64,000 nucleotides of DNA from Caenorhabditis remanei (GCF_010183535.1 NC_071329.1:12586001-12650000); one strand, 5' to 3'; counted from the stretch's first letter, positions 36,506 through 50,044 are shown. Numbers and translations are program-made. Notes: generated by a model from the letters alone, not told the origin.

Positions 36506-37674
36506 ATGGCAAAAATTCATCGAGAATGTCGAGAGAAGTCCTTGCCAGCTATCAGATTAACGTTAGTTGATTTTCAGTCATTCATCATTTTTTTCCGGTT
36601 TTATTTTTCTTCCAGCAAGCCTATCGATTATTTTTCGGACATTTCCGATTGGACAACTTCCAAAAGATATTACGTCCGAAATCGAGATATTGTAAGAGAG
36701 AATATCCGAACTATTAAATCAAGTCTTCCTCGAGTTCCAACAGTCAGAAAAGTTAGTTCCAGATGACTCAACTCATTTCATTCCAAACTTTTCTAGGTCC
36801 CTCCGTTTTCTTGGCAGTCAGTTCAACAGAATACAAGTGTTGTTCCATTACCAATGATTGCTCCAAATCGGTCAAGAAGTGTAGATTCTAATGTAAATTT
36901 CATTGAAAAAGAAGAATTAAATCTACTCACAATTCCAGGTATCTGATGACTGCAGTCAATTCCGTGCTCTCTTTTCACGTGGAGATCTTCATGTGCGAAT
37001 TGTTCATTCTGGAGGTGCAGGAGAAAAGTGAGAAGAACCTGGTAGGATTTTCAGGTAAATCTATATATTTTCAGACCGAGAGAGCTGCGATGGGCGAAAG
37101 ATCCATCTCAAATGAAAAATGAAACAGTTTGTAATCTACTTGCAAAGTTCTCAACTGGAATGTCTCTACTAGATCATGTAGGTTTTCATCTCTATCTCAT
37201 ATTCACAATATACTAATTTCAGCCATACCGGTTTGTAGCTGAAACTGGAATCACTGATTTGTTGATTGCTCTTCGAAACCATCAATCTATAGTGACAGTT
37301 CTACCACAACTCGTCAGAGGAGTTCGTGCTGGTCTCTATTCTTTCGATGTTGAAAAGAAGAAATTCTGTTTGAAAACTCTCTCAAGAATCACTTCCATGC
37401 AAGGAATTGGAGCACAGTTGGTTCCGTTTTATCGTCAACTTTTGCCTCCACTCAGTTGGTTTTTCTAATCTTTGCTTCTTTATAAAACAAGACGTATTCA
37501 GGAACAGTGCGTCAATCTCGAAGTAGATCAGATCGTGTTCATTATGATAAGGGACGTCAAATTGAGGAAATCATAACATCAACTCTAAATGATTTGGAAA
37601 GAACGGGCGGTCCAAATGCGTTAATTAATATAAAATATCTGATTCCACATTATGAGTCATGTCAATACGTTTGA
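36506..37674 (+). CDS. pcrg-1: PACRG (parkin co-regulated gene) homologue
   Basis: Seven or so small exons from ATG 36506 (36506-36561, 36616 onward) to TGA 37674. Joins are consistent: RKVPPF, NVSDD, GEKPREL, DHPYRF and PLRTVRQ. The C-terminal domain follows PACRG throughout: FRALFSRGDLHVRI, LRWAKDPSQ, HPYRFVAETGITDLL, VLPQLVRGVRAGLYS, QLVPFYRQLLPPL, GGPNALINIKYLIPHYESC. PACRG is a HEAT-like protein bridging doublet microtubule A/B tubules in axonemes; in worms it acts in sensory cilia. The N-terminal 90 residues are basic and specific to nematodes. The gene follows the MRP RNA by 200 bp and ends 55 bp from the stop of the convergent receptor gene. Confidence 0.92.
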
Positions 37675-37728
37675 GAATAAACATGGTTATTTGGTAGATT
37701 TCATTTGAATTCGAGAAGAAAAATATCA

Positions 37729-39254
37729 ATTATGTTGGAGCAGAACTTGAGTGATTTGTTATGGCAACAATATCTCGTGCTCTTCGATTTTTGCATAAAA
37801 AATCTAAAACGGCATGTCGAAATGGAATAATAAAATAACAAGAAATCAAAGGATCAATAAGACCCGGTAACGCGTTGGTGACAAGGGTTAGGTGCTCTGA
37901 AATATTATTTTTTCGATTTTTCTAAAACTATTCTAACCAACCTGAAATAAGGACTTCCTGACCAGTTGTTTGAGTGTAAATATAACTTGAAACCATTGGA
38001 ACATATGCAATAACTGGTAGAATAGATTGAACTATTAATCCATGAATCAGTTTTCTTGCTTGTTCCTTTGTTTTATCTGCCATATGTTGATGCTTTCTGA
38101 TTATTGTAAGTCCCTTTGTCGTGAGAATCAAACAACCCAACGGGATTCCATAGCCACCAAGACTTATAACAAGTGTTGCTGAGATGAATTCAAAACTTTT
38201 GACGTCAGAAAATCCTGGGAATGGTAAATATGGAGTCAAGTTATAGGTAGGGTGATCGTGTGCTGTAGCCAGTTGGACTTTATGGAAATCCCATGGAGCG
38301 GTAAATGGAATTATCTGAAACTTGGAGCTGGAATATGTCGTACAGTACCGCTCAAAAGGTTATCAACTTTAGCTCATTTCAGTGGAAAATTACCAACTTT
38401 GACAGTGTTTTTCAGTGTCACATGGATGTCCGATAAATTCAATTTTGTATGAGTTGGACAGAGCAAACATAGCAGATAATTTTTGTAGTTGCCTATTTTT
38501 TGTACGGACACTGCCTTGAAAGTTAGAGGTAATCAAACCCGTTTCTCCCTGAAACCGATTAATTTCATATTATCGAAATTTTGGAGCTTTTCACTTTGAC
38601 AGCCTGTAACTTTCAAGATAGTGTCTCTACAAAAAAAAAAGATCAACTACAAAAATTATGTGCTATTTTTGCGCTATTCAACCCATACAAAGTAAAATTT
38701 TTCGGACAATCAGATGACACCGAAATACACTGTCAAACTCGGTTACTTTCCACTGAAAACAGCCAAAGTTGATAATCTTTTGGGCGGTACCGTACATCAA
38801 AACTAAGACCTACCAGCACATAAATCGGTGCAATATAGGATAGAGATATCAATATAATGTTTCTTTTCCGTGTCACTCGATTCAGAGTTAAAGAGAGAAA
38901 ACGAAATACAACAGTGATTAAAATAGCTAATCCAGCTGCCAACCCACAAGCCATTGCAATATGATAATTCGCAAAACAGACCTCTGGTCTGAAATATCGA
39001 CAGGGTCCAGCAGGAAGAATAGCCAACGTTGTACTATTCGTCAGGAATCTGTGTTGAGTTGTGAAGGAAAAAATGACTAGAGCAATTTGAATACAGGCAG
39101 TGTTTATCAGATAAAATTTCAGATTTCTGATAGAAACTGGAAGTTTTCGAAGTATCAAAATAACTAGAATAATCTGAAAACTCAATCCGAACACCCCATA
39201 AAAATACCACCAAATATTGAAAAATGGAACATAACACTCGGAAGACGTGCACAT
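37729..39254 (-). CDS. Srd-like serpentine chemoreceptor (copy 1)
   Basis: Exons 39254-38814, 38314-37942 and 37896-37729. The seven-helix receptor starts MCTSSECYVPFFNIWWYFYG and has FGLSFQIILVILILRKLP (TM1) and the conserved segment KLIHGLIVQSILPVIAYVP (TM6). TM7 is LVTNALPGLIDPLISCYFI with P-F-R-H-A, the Srd-type ending. Close in sequence and intron positions to the gene at 39660-40785, so they are tandem duplicates. Intron 1 (about 500 bp) is almost filled by a palindromic transposon-like element (38340-38795), while introns of the sister gene are about 50 bp. Role: chemosensory G-protein signalling. Confidence 0.85.
38340..38795. mobile_element. Palindromic non-autonomous transposon-like element, copy 2
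   Basis: Terminal inverted repeats are complete: GTACAGTACCGCTCAAAAG at the left and the inverse CTTTTGGGCGGTACCGTAC at the right, followed inwards by ATCAACTTTRGCT and TTTCAGTGGAAA. The interior shares TTGGACAGAGCAAACATAGC and AGATAGTGTCTCTACAAAA with the copy at 13750-14128. It sits wholly inside intron 1 of the Srd-like receptor, leaving its splice sites intact. Confidence 0.8.
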
Positions 39255-39659
39255 TTTAAGTGAGGCAAAAACAAGAAATTTCTTGGGAAATGTATGCTAT
39301 AATTCAATTTTCAAATCACATTTCAAACACTATTATTAACTAGAACACTTTATTACCACTTTTTGTGTGCAGTGTGATGACGATAAGTAAATTGAAAATT
39401 GGTTCATCGAGTTCATCTGAACTTTTGGATTTTCTGAATTCTGTTTGGTCCTTTTTGTGTTTTATTTTTGTAGAGAAGATCTTTGAATAATGAGCAATGT
39501 GTGTTCACATTATACTACGCAATTGTCTTTTTTTTTGAAATTATTCATGCTTTGTGAAAAATGGAGTTTGAAACTCATACTTGGTACAAAGTACAATTTG
39601 AAGCAAAGAGACAAAATCTCACGATGAAGAAAGAAAAAATATATATGAGAAAGTGTACT

Positions 39660-40785
39660 CTAATTAAATCCAGAAGTTGAGTTGTTGGTGACGGAACATG
39701 TGATTCGAGATTGAGATTGCCGCTTCGGGAGGAAGAATTCAAGAATCGCTTGACGATAGGGAACTATAAAATAGAATGAAATGAAAGGGTCCAGTAATGC
39801 AGGAAATGCAGATGACACCAGAATCAAATGCTCTGAAATAAAAGCTTTATAACACTCAATCCCAGGTATTACCCACCACAAAACAATAGTTCCCGTCCAG
39901 TTGTTTGAGTATAAACATAACCAGAAAACGATGGAATATAGGAGATAAATGGTAACATGGATTGAACAATCAGACCATGAATCAGAGTCTGTGCTTGTTT
40001 TTTAGTTCTATCCGACATATGTCTGTGAAATCGAATGAGAACGAGAACTTTTCTGGTTAAGAAGAGACATCCAATTGGTATTCCATAGGCTCCGATTGAA
40101 AGAAGAAGAGTTGCTGATAGGAATTGAGGACTTCCAGCATTTTCAAAACCGGAGAATGGTATATAAATCGAGAGATTATATGTTGGATGCTCGATTGCAG
40201 TGGTTCTTTGAACTGACTCAAAATCCCAGTTGTCAGTGAATGGTAATAACTGAAACTTTCTTTTGAATTGACGGAATTCCCTAAAAAGCAATTACCAAAA
40301 GCACGAACGGAGCAATATATGACGCAAACACCATGAAGTAAGTTTGATTTGCAGTCACTTGATTCTGCACGAGCACCAAAAAACGGAACAAAACTGTGAT
40401 TGAAATTGCAGAACCTGCAGCAAAACTTGTTGCCTGAAACAAGAAACAACATTTTTGATTCTGAAACGTGATGGTTTTTTACCATAAAAATGTGATAATT
40501 GATGAAACAAAATCTTGGACTGATATAACTGCATGGTCCAATTGTCAGAACTGCTGCACTGTTATTATTTGAAAGAAGTCTGTGTTGAGAAATGAATGCA
40601 GAAGTGATCAAAACGATTTGAATAAATGAAGTGTTGTACAAAAAGCATTTCAAGTTATCCAGAAATGCAGGAGATCGATAAGAGATCAAATACAGGAGAA
40701 TCATCTGAAAAGTGATGGCAAAGAAGGCACATAACGGCCAGTAATAACTGAAAAATGCCACGTAACAGTTGGAGTTGGAGCACAT
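39660..40785 (-). CDS. Srd-like serpentine chemoreceptor (copy 2)
   Basis: Four exons: 40785-40483, 40433-40296, 40249 to about 39875, and from about 39838 to the stop TAG at 39660. The order matches the sister gene: MCSNSNCYVAFFSYYWPL, FAITFQMILLYLISYR (TM1), FASYIAPFVLL, LPFTDNWDFESVQ, QTLIHGLIVQSMLPFISY (TM6), HLILVSSAFPALLDPFISFY (TM7), VPYRQAILEFFLP. The tail ends TNNSTSGFN. It has one more intron than copy 1, after VNYHIFM-like sequence. It lies 217 bp downstream of the ABC transporter stop and 406 bp upstream of copy 1. Confidence 0.87.
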
Positions 40786-41001
40786 TCGAGTATTGGTGGA
40801 CTTTGAAGTAAGAATGAAAAGTGAATGGATTTTCAGTCTTTTTTTTTCTTTTTACTTTTTTTTCAGTTTTCAGTTCTCATGACATTTCGTAAAATCATTA
40901 TTGCGCAGAAGACTGGAAAGAGTCTTCTTTGAGTTTTGATGCAGGTTTTTCGAAAAAAGAACAAGAAATATTAAACATCGAATTTATTAAAAATGCAGTT
41001 T

Positions 41002-44000
41002 TTATACGGAATTCAATCGGATGAATGCGTCTTCAAGAGTTGCTTGTGAAAGCATGAAATCTTCCATCTGTAAAAGCAAAAATGAAACATTTTAAAGAAA
41101 AAAGTAATAAAATGTGTACCTCAAGAAGAGTTGCTAGCTCCTCACACTGCTTAAATGTTTCTGACCACTTTGATCCCTTTCCTTTTGGAATCTGAAAAGG
41201 GAAAACATTTTCAGATATTCTGGAAATCTCTCACCTGAAAAACAATATTCAAGTTGGCTTGAGTTGGTCCAGTCTTCAGAAGTGCATCCGGCCACTTTTC
41301 AGCTACTGCTTCAATCACCGGTTTAAACTGTTCCAAGTTTTGCAATACCATAGTCATCAAGTAAAAGTTTCCGAATCTGAAAAAAATAACTCTTCGACCT
41401 CAAAATAGTCGTAGTTGATCACTTGGATTTCAACTCCTGACTGCTTCCAACTGCAATCATATCTCCTTCTCGAAGAATGCCAATACGAGTACAAAGAGCT
41501 TCACATTCATCCATTGAATGTGATGTCAATACAATCGAACTGTTCCCTTTCTCTCTCATATTATGCAGAATATCCCAAATTTCTCGTCTTGCTCTTGGAT
41601 CAATTCCAGCTGTTGGCTCATCAAGCATGACACATGGAGAACGAGACATCAAGGCTATGCCAACGGAGATTTTACGCTTTTGGCCTCCGCTGAAATCGTT
41701 TTGAAAAAAAGTATTAAGAACTAAATAAATTGATGCGAGTACCTGCAATGTTGAATCTTTTTGTCTGCATGTTCCGTCATTCCAATACACGTCAGAACCA
41801 TCTCGATCACTTCTTCACAATTCGAATATCCCTGTAGTTGAGCAATGATTCGAAGACATTGTCTTCCAGAAAACTGGCCCAATAGAGTGTCGAACTGAGG
41901 ACAGTAGCCGATTTGCTAAAATAAGAAAGTCGATTTTCTTACAATTGAAAAGTCAACTCACAATTCGATTCGTTATTTTCTCTCCTGCAATAGTGGCAGT
42001 TCCTCCAGATGGAATCGAGAGTCCAGTCAACATATCGAATGACGTCGTCTTCCCTGCTCCATTTTGTCCAAGAAGACCAAAACATTCCCTCTCTCTTACA
42101 GTAACCGTCAAACCATTCACTGCTCTCAACTTTCCGAAATCTTTGACAAGTTGCTGAAAAATGAATGGTTTCATAAATACCAGATATCAAAAAAGTACTC
42201 ACCTCTGCCACAACCACTGGTTTTCCATTTTGAGCAGCAGAACTTTCAGAAGACGTTGCCGTCGCTGGAACACTCGGAGCACTCGGAGCACTTCCAGTTA
42301 AGTTAACCAGCTGAGAACTTTCTCCTTTTGTTGTTGACGCTTCATCAACGACTGTCTGAAAATTCACCATTTCAGTATTTCAGCACAAACGTAGACTCAC
42401 ATATCGCTTCTTTTCTCTAGGCTCAGCATTTTTGAATCCAGTGAGAAGACGTTTGAAGACTCGGGAACGGAATGCGACAAAAAACCAGAAGAAGAGAACA
42501 GAAAGAAGGATTAGATATGATACATCGACCCCTGGAAATGAAGTTGTGAGAATTGAAACTAAAATGAATGCTCTAAATGCTCACAGATAGCAGGAAATTC
42601 ATAAATCGAGTCGAAACCAAAAATGAAATTTCGTGCTGTGTAAAACGCGAATCTTAATCTGGCTTGACACATATAGATCTTTGTCAACGCATACATCAGA
42701 ACCAATCCAGGATCGAGAAGTCCGAAAAGATACTGAAAATCAACAAAAAAAAGTTAGAAACATAACGAGATTCATTACCCATTTTCTAATATAAAGAAGT
42801 GAATCCTTGCTTAATACCAAAAAATACGCATAGAATCCGAATCCAACCACAAAAGTGAGAATACGAAGGAAAACTAGAAACGTGGACCCAGTACTCGGAG
42901 TTTTGATGAAAACAGAAACTAGATAGACAACGGATACCATTGCGAAAAAGTAAAGGAATAGTGAGAGGTAGATTCTGAAAGTTATGTAGTTCAGAAGACT
43001 GTCCATGGCATTCTCAACTTACAAATGATGATAATCGCTGAAAGTACCAAAAACGAAGAACAGAATACACATGTATACTCCGACGATCAGATAGAGCAAG
43101 TGATCCCAAATGATACTTCCAGTCCAGAAAACAATTGGAGAAATTCCAGTGAGCATTTGCTGAAATTGTGAGTTTAAGATTATAAAATACCCTAAATGAA
43201 TCTACTTGATGTTGGAATCTTGTTGTTTTCTCTTCTATCAAAAACAGAACTGCTGGAATAATAACCAATGAAAGTAACGTTGCGAGTAGGTAGAGCTTTA
43301 CAGAAGATCCAATTGTGAGAACCGCGGTCTAAACTTTTTAACTATTTGAAACTTCGCTTACAAAATCTCACCAATTGAGCAGCTTTCATCGGAACAAATT
43401 CGACATACAACGTGTTATTTCCAACTGGAGTCGTTGAATTAATCCGAATATATTTAAGATTTGCGAGTAAATTCAATGCGATTGGAAGACAAGAAGACGT
43501 TCTTTCGTGGTAATGAATTATTGTTCGACGCTCGAAAACTGAAATTATCAGTCCTATTTTCTTATCAGTTATTGTTTGATTCTTGACGAGAGAAGCCACT
43601 TTCTTTTTTATGGAAACTTTGTGAACCTGAAAGAAATTTTTGTTTTGTATGATTCTGAATACATTTGTTCCTACTTCTAACTGGCTGAACTGTTTCAAAT
43701 AATCGATTATTCTCGAATCTGGAGCTTTTTCGAATTGAAGAATAACTTTGGACGGTGGAAATCCGGAAAGATTGAAGTTATTGATGAGAGCAGTTGGGTC
43801 AGCGGGCGGATTGATGGCAGAGTTCTCGAAAATCAAATAGAGCAAAACGCAAGGAATAATGAATTGCATGATCACTTGACTCGGATTACGAAGAAGATGA
43901 ATGAATCTTTTGTAGATAATCGTTTTGAGTTGGAGGGAAATTAGAGAAGATCCTTCGATTGGTGGCTCTGTAAACTTGAAATGGGAGAGAGTTCAGTAGA

Positions 44001-46989
44001 TTGTCTAGTCACCTTTCTTCGCCTCAGCAAGTGAATTGAAGTTCTTTTCAGCTTTTGCTCTCTTCTCTTCATCATCAATTCCATACAATACTCGATCACA
44101 TTCCTTCTCAATCTTAATGAAGACCTGTTCCAATGAGCTCACTGATATTCCCATTGCAACGATTTTCATCTTCTTGACTTGTTCCATCAAATCACTCGAC
44201 AGATATCTCAGATCTTCTGAATCGTATTGTTTGTCAATTATGGCTTCGATCGCTTTGAAAAGACTCAAGAATTTGTCTTTTTGGGTTTCTGGAAGACTGA
44301 TTTCAATCATCTGTCCACGTTGATCTTTCTGAAATTTCAGTATTAGATATATTATTGAAACAAGAAACATACAATCTTTGCATCATTCACAAATGCTGTA
44401 GACAATCTCTCGACCACCGGTATAGAGTCTTCAACATTGTCATCTGAATCCAACACCAACGTCATCACATATCCATCTCCATATTTCTTTTTCAAAAACG
44501 GAAGTGATCCAGATGCAGCCATTTTACCATGTGACATCACAAAGACCCAGTCTCCAAGTTTCTCAGCTTCATCCATATAATGAGTTGTCAGAAGAATCGT
44601 CCGTTCATCTTTCACTTTATTCAGAATCTTCTGAACATCCAATCGTGCTCCTGGATCCATTCCAGCAGTTGGTTCATCCAACAGAACAACTCTACTCCCT
44701 CCAATCATTGCCATACAAACTGATAACTTCCGTTTCATTCCACCGGATAAGTTCTTTGCAATCACATTTTTCTTGTCTTCCATCGAGATTTGACTCAACA
44801 AATTATCTGCGTCTTCTTGAAAACCTTCCGAACTTTTTCCCTTCAAAGTATTTACTAGTCTCAAGTGTTCCATTACTGTTAATTTCTCGTAAAGTGGATT
44901 ATATTGAGGACAATATCCAACAGATTCTCTTGTTATTTTCCGGTTTTCCACGGCATCAACACCCTCGATTGTGATAGTTCCTAAACATGGATTAGATAAA
45001 TCTCTCTATTTTTTATTTGAGCCTTACCACTTGTTGGTTGAAGTATTCCAGTAATCATTCCAAATGTCGTACTCTTTCCACATCCATTATGACCCAAAAG
45101 AACCGAAACTTGTCCCCTAACTGCTCTCATTGATAACCCGTTCACTGCTGTTTCTCCATTTGCATAAATCTGAAACAAACCAAAACTGTTGACATTTGAA
45201 CAATGTCACTAACCTTTATCAAAGCATTCAATTCAATGTCTGAAACTGCATTTTTTCTTCCGTTTACAACTTCTTCTCCAAGTAGAATTCCTTCGGCATC
45301 ACTCGTCTCCGCTGTTGATGTTGTTTTCTCTGTCTGATCCACATTTCTCATCTGAACCAATACGTTTCAGAAAAGTCTTGCTGAGTCATTTTGATTACCC
45401 TCTTCCAGAACATTTTCACAACGTAATCGGAGGTTTTGTCCACTAATTTCGATGCGAAAACACTTCCAACGGAGAAAAGAACAGCGTCAAAAACCATAAT
45501 GAGAAGGTAGACAATACAAGAGTACTGATCATCTCGACCACTTGTAAATCCATCAGAAAATGACATTCCATCTTCTGTATTTCATTTTTTGTTTCAAACT
45601 TTCCACTCTCATAACGAACCTTTCACAAAATGTGGTTCAATTGCCTTTATGTACGAGGAAAGGGCTTGATTCAAATTCAATGAATACGGAATAGTTTTCC
45701 ATCCTTTCGGACGATAATAAAATGTTGCAAAATAGATGGAGAGAATCCAAATCAACGCCATTGCTTCCACTGCTCTTCTTGGTTTCGAGAAGAATGCAGA
45801 GATGAACATTGCGAATGAAACAGAAGCGACGATGTACACAAAGACACCGAATACAAGCCAGAATGCGTTGAATCTCTGGAATTCACATTTATTGAAGAGA
45901 ACAGAAACAGAAATTACCGTAAGAAGAATACAGTAGCCAACGATGACAAGTAAAATAAGAATAACCGACTTGACAGTTGCAAATATCAAATGTTCAGCAT
46001 AAAACAATGTTCGAGATAGGCCAATTGAATTGAGATATGGCTGGAAACAATTGCGTTTTTTCTAGATATTTTTTTCCCTGTTCACCAGAATAGTCGCCTT
46101 TTCGACAGTCATTGTTCTCACTGTATTGATAACTGGAAGAGTGATAGATAAACCAATTAGAACAGACATAAATCCGAAAAACGAGATGCTATGCTCATTC
46201 TCCGAATAAATATAGATTGTCTTGATTCTGTCTCGATCGCTTAAAGGTGTGAAACCCATTGCTTCTGCATCTTTTCTGAATTTAATACTCATCGCTTTGT
46301 ACAAATATGGAATGTAGGAAGCATAGAAGGATGCTGTGTTCCTTTCTGGTCTGAAAACAAAACCCTAATTTTTTGCATCTTTGAATTCCGTCTTACGTGG
46401 AGACAATAGGCTTTTTCAGATCGTTAATCTTATTGCTTGTGGCTGGAACAATCATATCAACACCTTCTGAAGTGACGAATACTCCTCCAATTCTGAAATT
46501 CATGAGGGATTACAGTCACCTGTTCTGTACTCACGGTTTGCATTGTCTCGCCTGGTTCTTCACTATCTTCGAAAATCGTTTTCTGTCGGGTCTTGTATGA
46601 TTTCCAACGTATTTCTCACTGGAAAGTGTTTAGTTGAAAGCGATTTTTCTCCAAACTCACTAAATTCGAAGATCAAGATCCGGAGGGACTTGACATCCAT
46701 CGACAGCAACATCAATATCTGGAACCACTTCTACTAACTCCACCTCGTTAATTGATCCTGTTAAAGCTTTCAAAGACTTTTTCTCTTCTTGTTGGTCTTT
46801 GTAAGTCAATAGATATTTCTGAAACAATCATTGTTCTTCTCTTTACCTCTAAATTTATCAAACCTCTTCAAGAACAAACAGTGGGAGCAGAAGGATCACA
46901 ACAGGTATGATGACTTCGAACATGGTCCATATTTTGTTCCGTCGAACAAGAATTGCATCTTTCTTCAACAAAGAAAGCAACTTCTTCAT
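41002..46989 (-). CDS. ABCA-subfamily ATP-binding cassette transporter (full size)
   Basis: About 17-20 exons from ATG 46989 (MKKLLSLLKKDAILVRRNK, then a first TM helix) to TAA at 41002. Architecture is TMD1-NBD1-TMD2-NBD2. TMD1 ends near 45610 (FWLVFGVFVYIVASVSFAMF). NBD1 has Walker A GHNGCGKST, signature LSGGMKRKLSV, Walker B VVLLDEPTAGMDP and H-loop LLTTHYMDEAE. TMD2 starts near 43875 (FIHLLRNPSQVIMQFIIPCV). NBD2 has Walker A GQNGAGKTT, SGGQKRKISV, CVMLDEPTAGIDP and VLTSHSMDECEAL. Both sites look catalytically complete. ABCA proteins move lipids across membranes; CED-7 in engulfment is the best-known worm member, but I cannot assign this one to a named gene. Exon ends inside the TMDs are not all resolved. 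Confidence 0.92.
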
Positions 46990-47442
46990 TTTGTTTCCAA
47001 TGGAAGCAGAATAAATTGGATTCTTTCAGATTCTCGAGGTGGTTTTTGGAGGATCCACGATTTTGGAGCAGTTCAGTTCAGAGCCGTTCGAGGCCATGTT
47101 AACAGTTTTCGGGCTGAAAATTACTGGTCATCGGTGAAATATTTCACGTGAATCAATCTTTAAATGATCTTTTTCACGTTGCAAACTACACGAAGAATTC
47201 CCCATTTTCCCACGTGGAATCTACATTTAGTGTTCTCATGAGATTCTGTTTTATGTCTGTACTTTGTCAATTCAATTAGTGCAACGTTTTCTCTTCAGTC
47301 ACCAAATCACAAAATAGACTAGAATCCTGCGTCTTCTCACTCTCCACATGCTCTAAAAATGTTCTCCGTCTGCGTTTCTTCTCGGTTTCTTTTCCGAAAC
47401 AAACACAACTATTTGTTTCATTTTCACTTTGAAAAGATTCTT
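46990..47442. other. Divergent promoter region, ABCA / SDR 1
   Basis: The interval between two divergent start codons. No repeat or RNA gene is seen. It should hold both promoters. Confidence 0.35.
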
Positions 47443-48563
47443 ATGCCCAAAATGTCATCGAGCGATGTTCGTAAACGGCAATTCGATTCATATGCAGACG
47501 CTGATCAGGTATCCAGATTTTTAAAAACTCGTTAACCAATTAATTCTCATATTTTCCGGTTACCAAAGGCATTACGTTAACCGGAAAGACATTTGCTGTC
47601 ACTGGAACAACAGCAGGAATCGGAGTCGAAACAGCGAAATCGTTGGCTTTACATGGAGCTCATGTCGTGATGCTCAATCGAAATGTAGCTGAATCCGAAA
47701 AATTGAAAAATAAAATAAAGGAAGAAGTGGCTGATGCAAAGATTGATATAATTGAATGTGATCTGAATTCGTTGAAATCGACGAAGAAAGCAGCTGATGA
47801 GTATATTGAGAAAGGATGGTGAGTATCGAGAAGATGCTGAAAAATAAAAATAATTGAAAAAGTTGTATTGTTTAGGCCAATTCATTGTCTGATTCTTAAT
47901 GCTGGTGTTTGTGGGACTGCCTCACCGAAAACCTCCGATGGATTGGAATCTCACTTTGGAATCAATCATCTCGCCCATTATCTCGTAGTTTTTTTCAGAG
48001 ATTATTTCATTGTGACACCAATTACATTTCAGTTGATCCAAAAACTTCTTCCAACTGTCCGTCAATCATCTCCTGCCAGAATTGTCATCCTTTCATCTAC
48101 TGCAAATCAACGGACTGCAATTGATCCTTCTCTGCCAAACGAAGAAAAACTCAAAATTCTCTGTCCAGAAGACCCATCCGAATCCAACTGGTATCGTTTC
48201 TATGCTCGTTCGAAGATGTGTAACACGTTGACTGCATTCAAATTGCATCGAGATGAGCACTCAAATGGAATCAGCACATATTCAGTTCATCCAGGAGCAC
48301 TCATCAGAACCAGTATATTCAGAGACTCGTGGTTGGCTTGGTTCGGAAGTATTTTGATATCTCCATTCACGAAATCGATTAGTCAAGGAGCAGCAACTAC
48401 ATTATACTGTGCAACTCATCCAGAAGTTGCAAATGTTTCTGGAAAACATTGGGATTCTTGTTGGGATGATGAATCTAAACTAGATAAGGCATTGGCTAAC
48501 GATGAATCACTTCAAGATGCTCTTTGGACTCATTCGGATGAACTTTTGAAGAAACTTTTGTAA
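47443..48563 (+). CDS. Short-chain dehydrogenase/reductase 1 (retinol dehydrogenase/WWOX-like)
   Basis: Exons 47443-47508, 47569-47818, 47876-47984 and 48033-48563. ATG 47443 or 47452. Rossmann motif TGTTAGIG; LNAGV; catalytic Ser in VILSST and YARSK (Tyr-x-x-x-Lys); then GISTYSVHPGALIRT. About 315 residues, NAD(P)-dependent classical SDR. The acceptor at 47568 (TTACCAAAG) is atypical, but the join DQ/ALRLTGKTF is in frame and matches the paralogues. The closest relatives are the two genes at 48648-49772 and 50045-51192, on the other strand. The substrate cannot be told; the branch includes retinol and steroid dehydrogenases. Confidence 0.9.
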
Positions 48564-48647
48564 AGAAAATCTTTGCTATTTGATTGTAAAACAGTGTAAA
48601 CAAGTGTGATTCAATAAAATTTATTCATTCTAAACATGAATTCCAAA

Positions 48648-49772
48648 TCAGCATTCAAAAAGACAAGAATTCTTCCTATCCTCTAATAAATTATCCAATA
48701 ATTTCTCAGAATGTTTCCATAATTCATTTTGTAATTTCTCATCTCTCGCCACTTCTTTATATAAATTCTTCTCGTCGTCCCAATTCGATTCCCAATATTT
48801 TCCAGAAATATTCGCCACTTCTGGGTGCCCAGCACAATAAACAGTCGTCGACGCACCTTGACTGATGTTTTTTGTGAATGGAGTTGATAAGAAACTGGCA
48901 ATACTGACAAGCCACGAATCACGGAGTATATTAGTTCTGACTCCGTTTCCAGGATGAACTGAATACGTGCTGATGCCATTGAGATACTCATCACGATGCA
49001 ATTTGAATGCAGTCAACATATTGCACATTTTGGAACGAGCATATAGCCGAAACCATGATGCATCTAATGGACTTTCTGGACACAATATTTTGATTTTGTC
49101 TTCAATTGACATAGATGGAGACACTCCACAATTAGCATGAACTGAGGAGGAAACTAGAATTATTCTTGATGGATTTGAGTTTCGAACGATTGGGAGAAAC
49201 TCTCGGATCAGCTGAAATCAATCAAAAAATGATATTCATAAAGCGCAAACCAACCAAAAAATGAGCAAGATGGTTGATTCCAAAATGAGACTCTAGACCA
49301 TCTACAGTAGTTTTCGAAGCTGTTCCAAATACTCCAGCATTCAGAATCAAACAGTGAATTGGCCTGAATTCTGATTTAATTATCACTTACATCTCTTGAA
49401 ACCTCACCAATTTTTCTCAATGAACTCGTCCGCCGCTTTCTTCACAGATCTCAACGAATTTAGATCACATTCAATGATATCAATCTCTGCATCATACATT
49501 TCTTCAATTATTTTCTTTTTCAACTTCTCAGATTCCACAAGATTCCTATTCAACATGACAACATGAGCTCCATTCAATGCCAATGATCTTGCAGTTTCAA
49601 TTCCAATTCCTGAAGTTGTTCCAGTTATTACAAACGTCTTCCCAGCTAGATTCACTCCTTTTATAGTCTGAAAATATAAGAAATTAAACAAACAAATGAA
49701 GAATGAACGACTTACAACAGGAGCATTCGTTCTTCCATTGAATTTTCTCGTTCTAATTGAATCATCAGACAT
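48648..49772 (-). CDS. Short-chain dehydrogenase/reductase 2
   Basis: Starts at ATG 49772, ends TGA at 48648, four exons. Motifs: TGTTSGIG (cofactor), CLILNAGVFG, SRIILVSSS, YARSKMCNM (catalytic), STYSVHPGNGVRT, and a C-terminal helix HSEKLLDNLLEDRK. It is about 60-70% similar by eye to its neighbours, with the same intron positions. The tail continues to KNSCLFEC, longer than SDR 1. It converges with SDR 1 (85 bp between stops), so the pair arose by an inverted duplication. Confidence 0.9.
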
Positions 49773-50044
49773 TTTTCAGTAGAAGAATGTTTGGAAATAA
49801 TGATATGTGCCTTCCTTTTATACGAACTAGAAAAGGAAAAAGAAAAAGAAAAAGAGGAAGAGAAAACAAAAAAGTGACGAGCAACTGAAATAGAATATGT
49901 AGTCAAGAGACGAAGAGGAACAGAGCACGAGTGATTTGTGCTTGCTTTTCTAAAAAAGAAAAAGAAAAAAGATGGAAGCAAACAGAGGTTGTTATCTTTA
50001 TTCGAGAAAAACGCATATTTCAACTTTTTTCAATAATTTTTCGA
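49773..50044. promoter_or_regulatory. Spacer between SDR 3 and SDR 2
   Basis: 272 bp between the stop of SDR 3 and the ATG of SDR 2, same strand. It contains A/G-rich GGAAAAAGAAAAAGAAAAAG near 49830. This would be the SDR 2 promoter unless the genes are co-transcribed. Confidence 0.35.
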
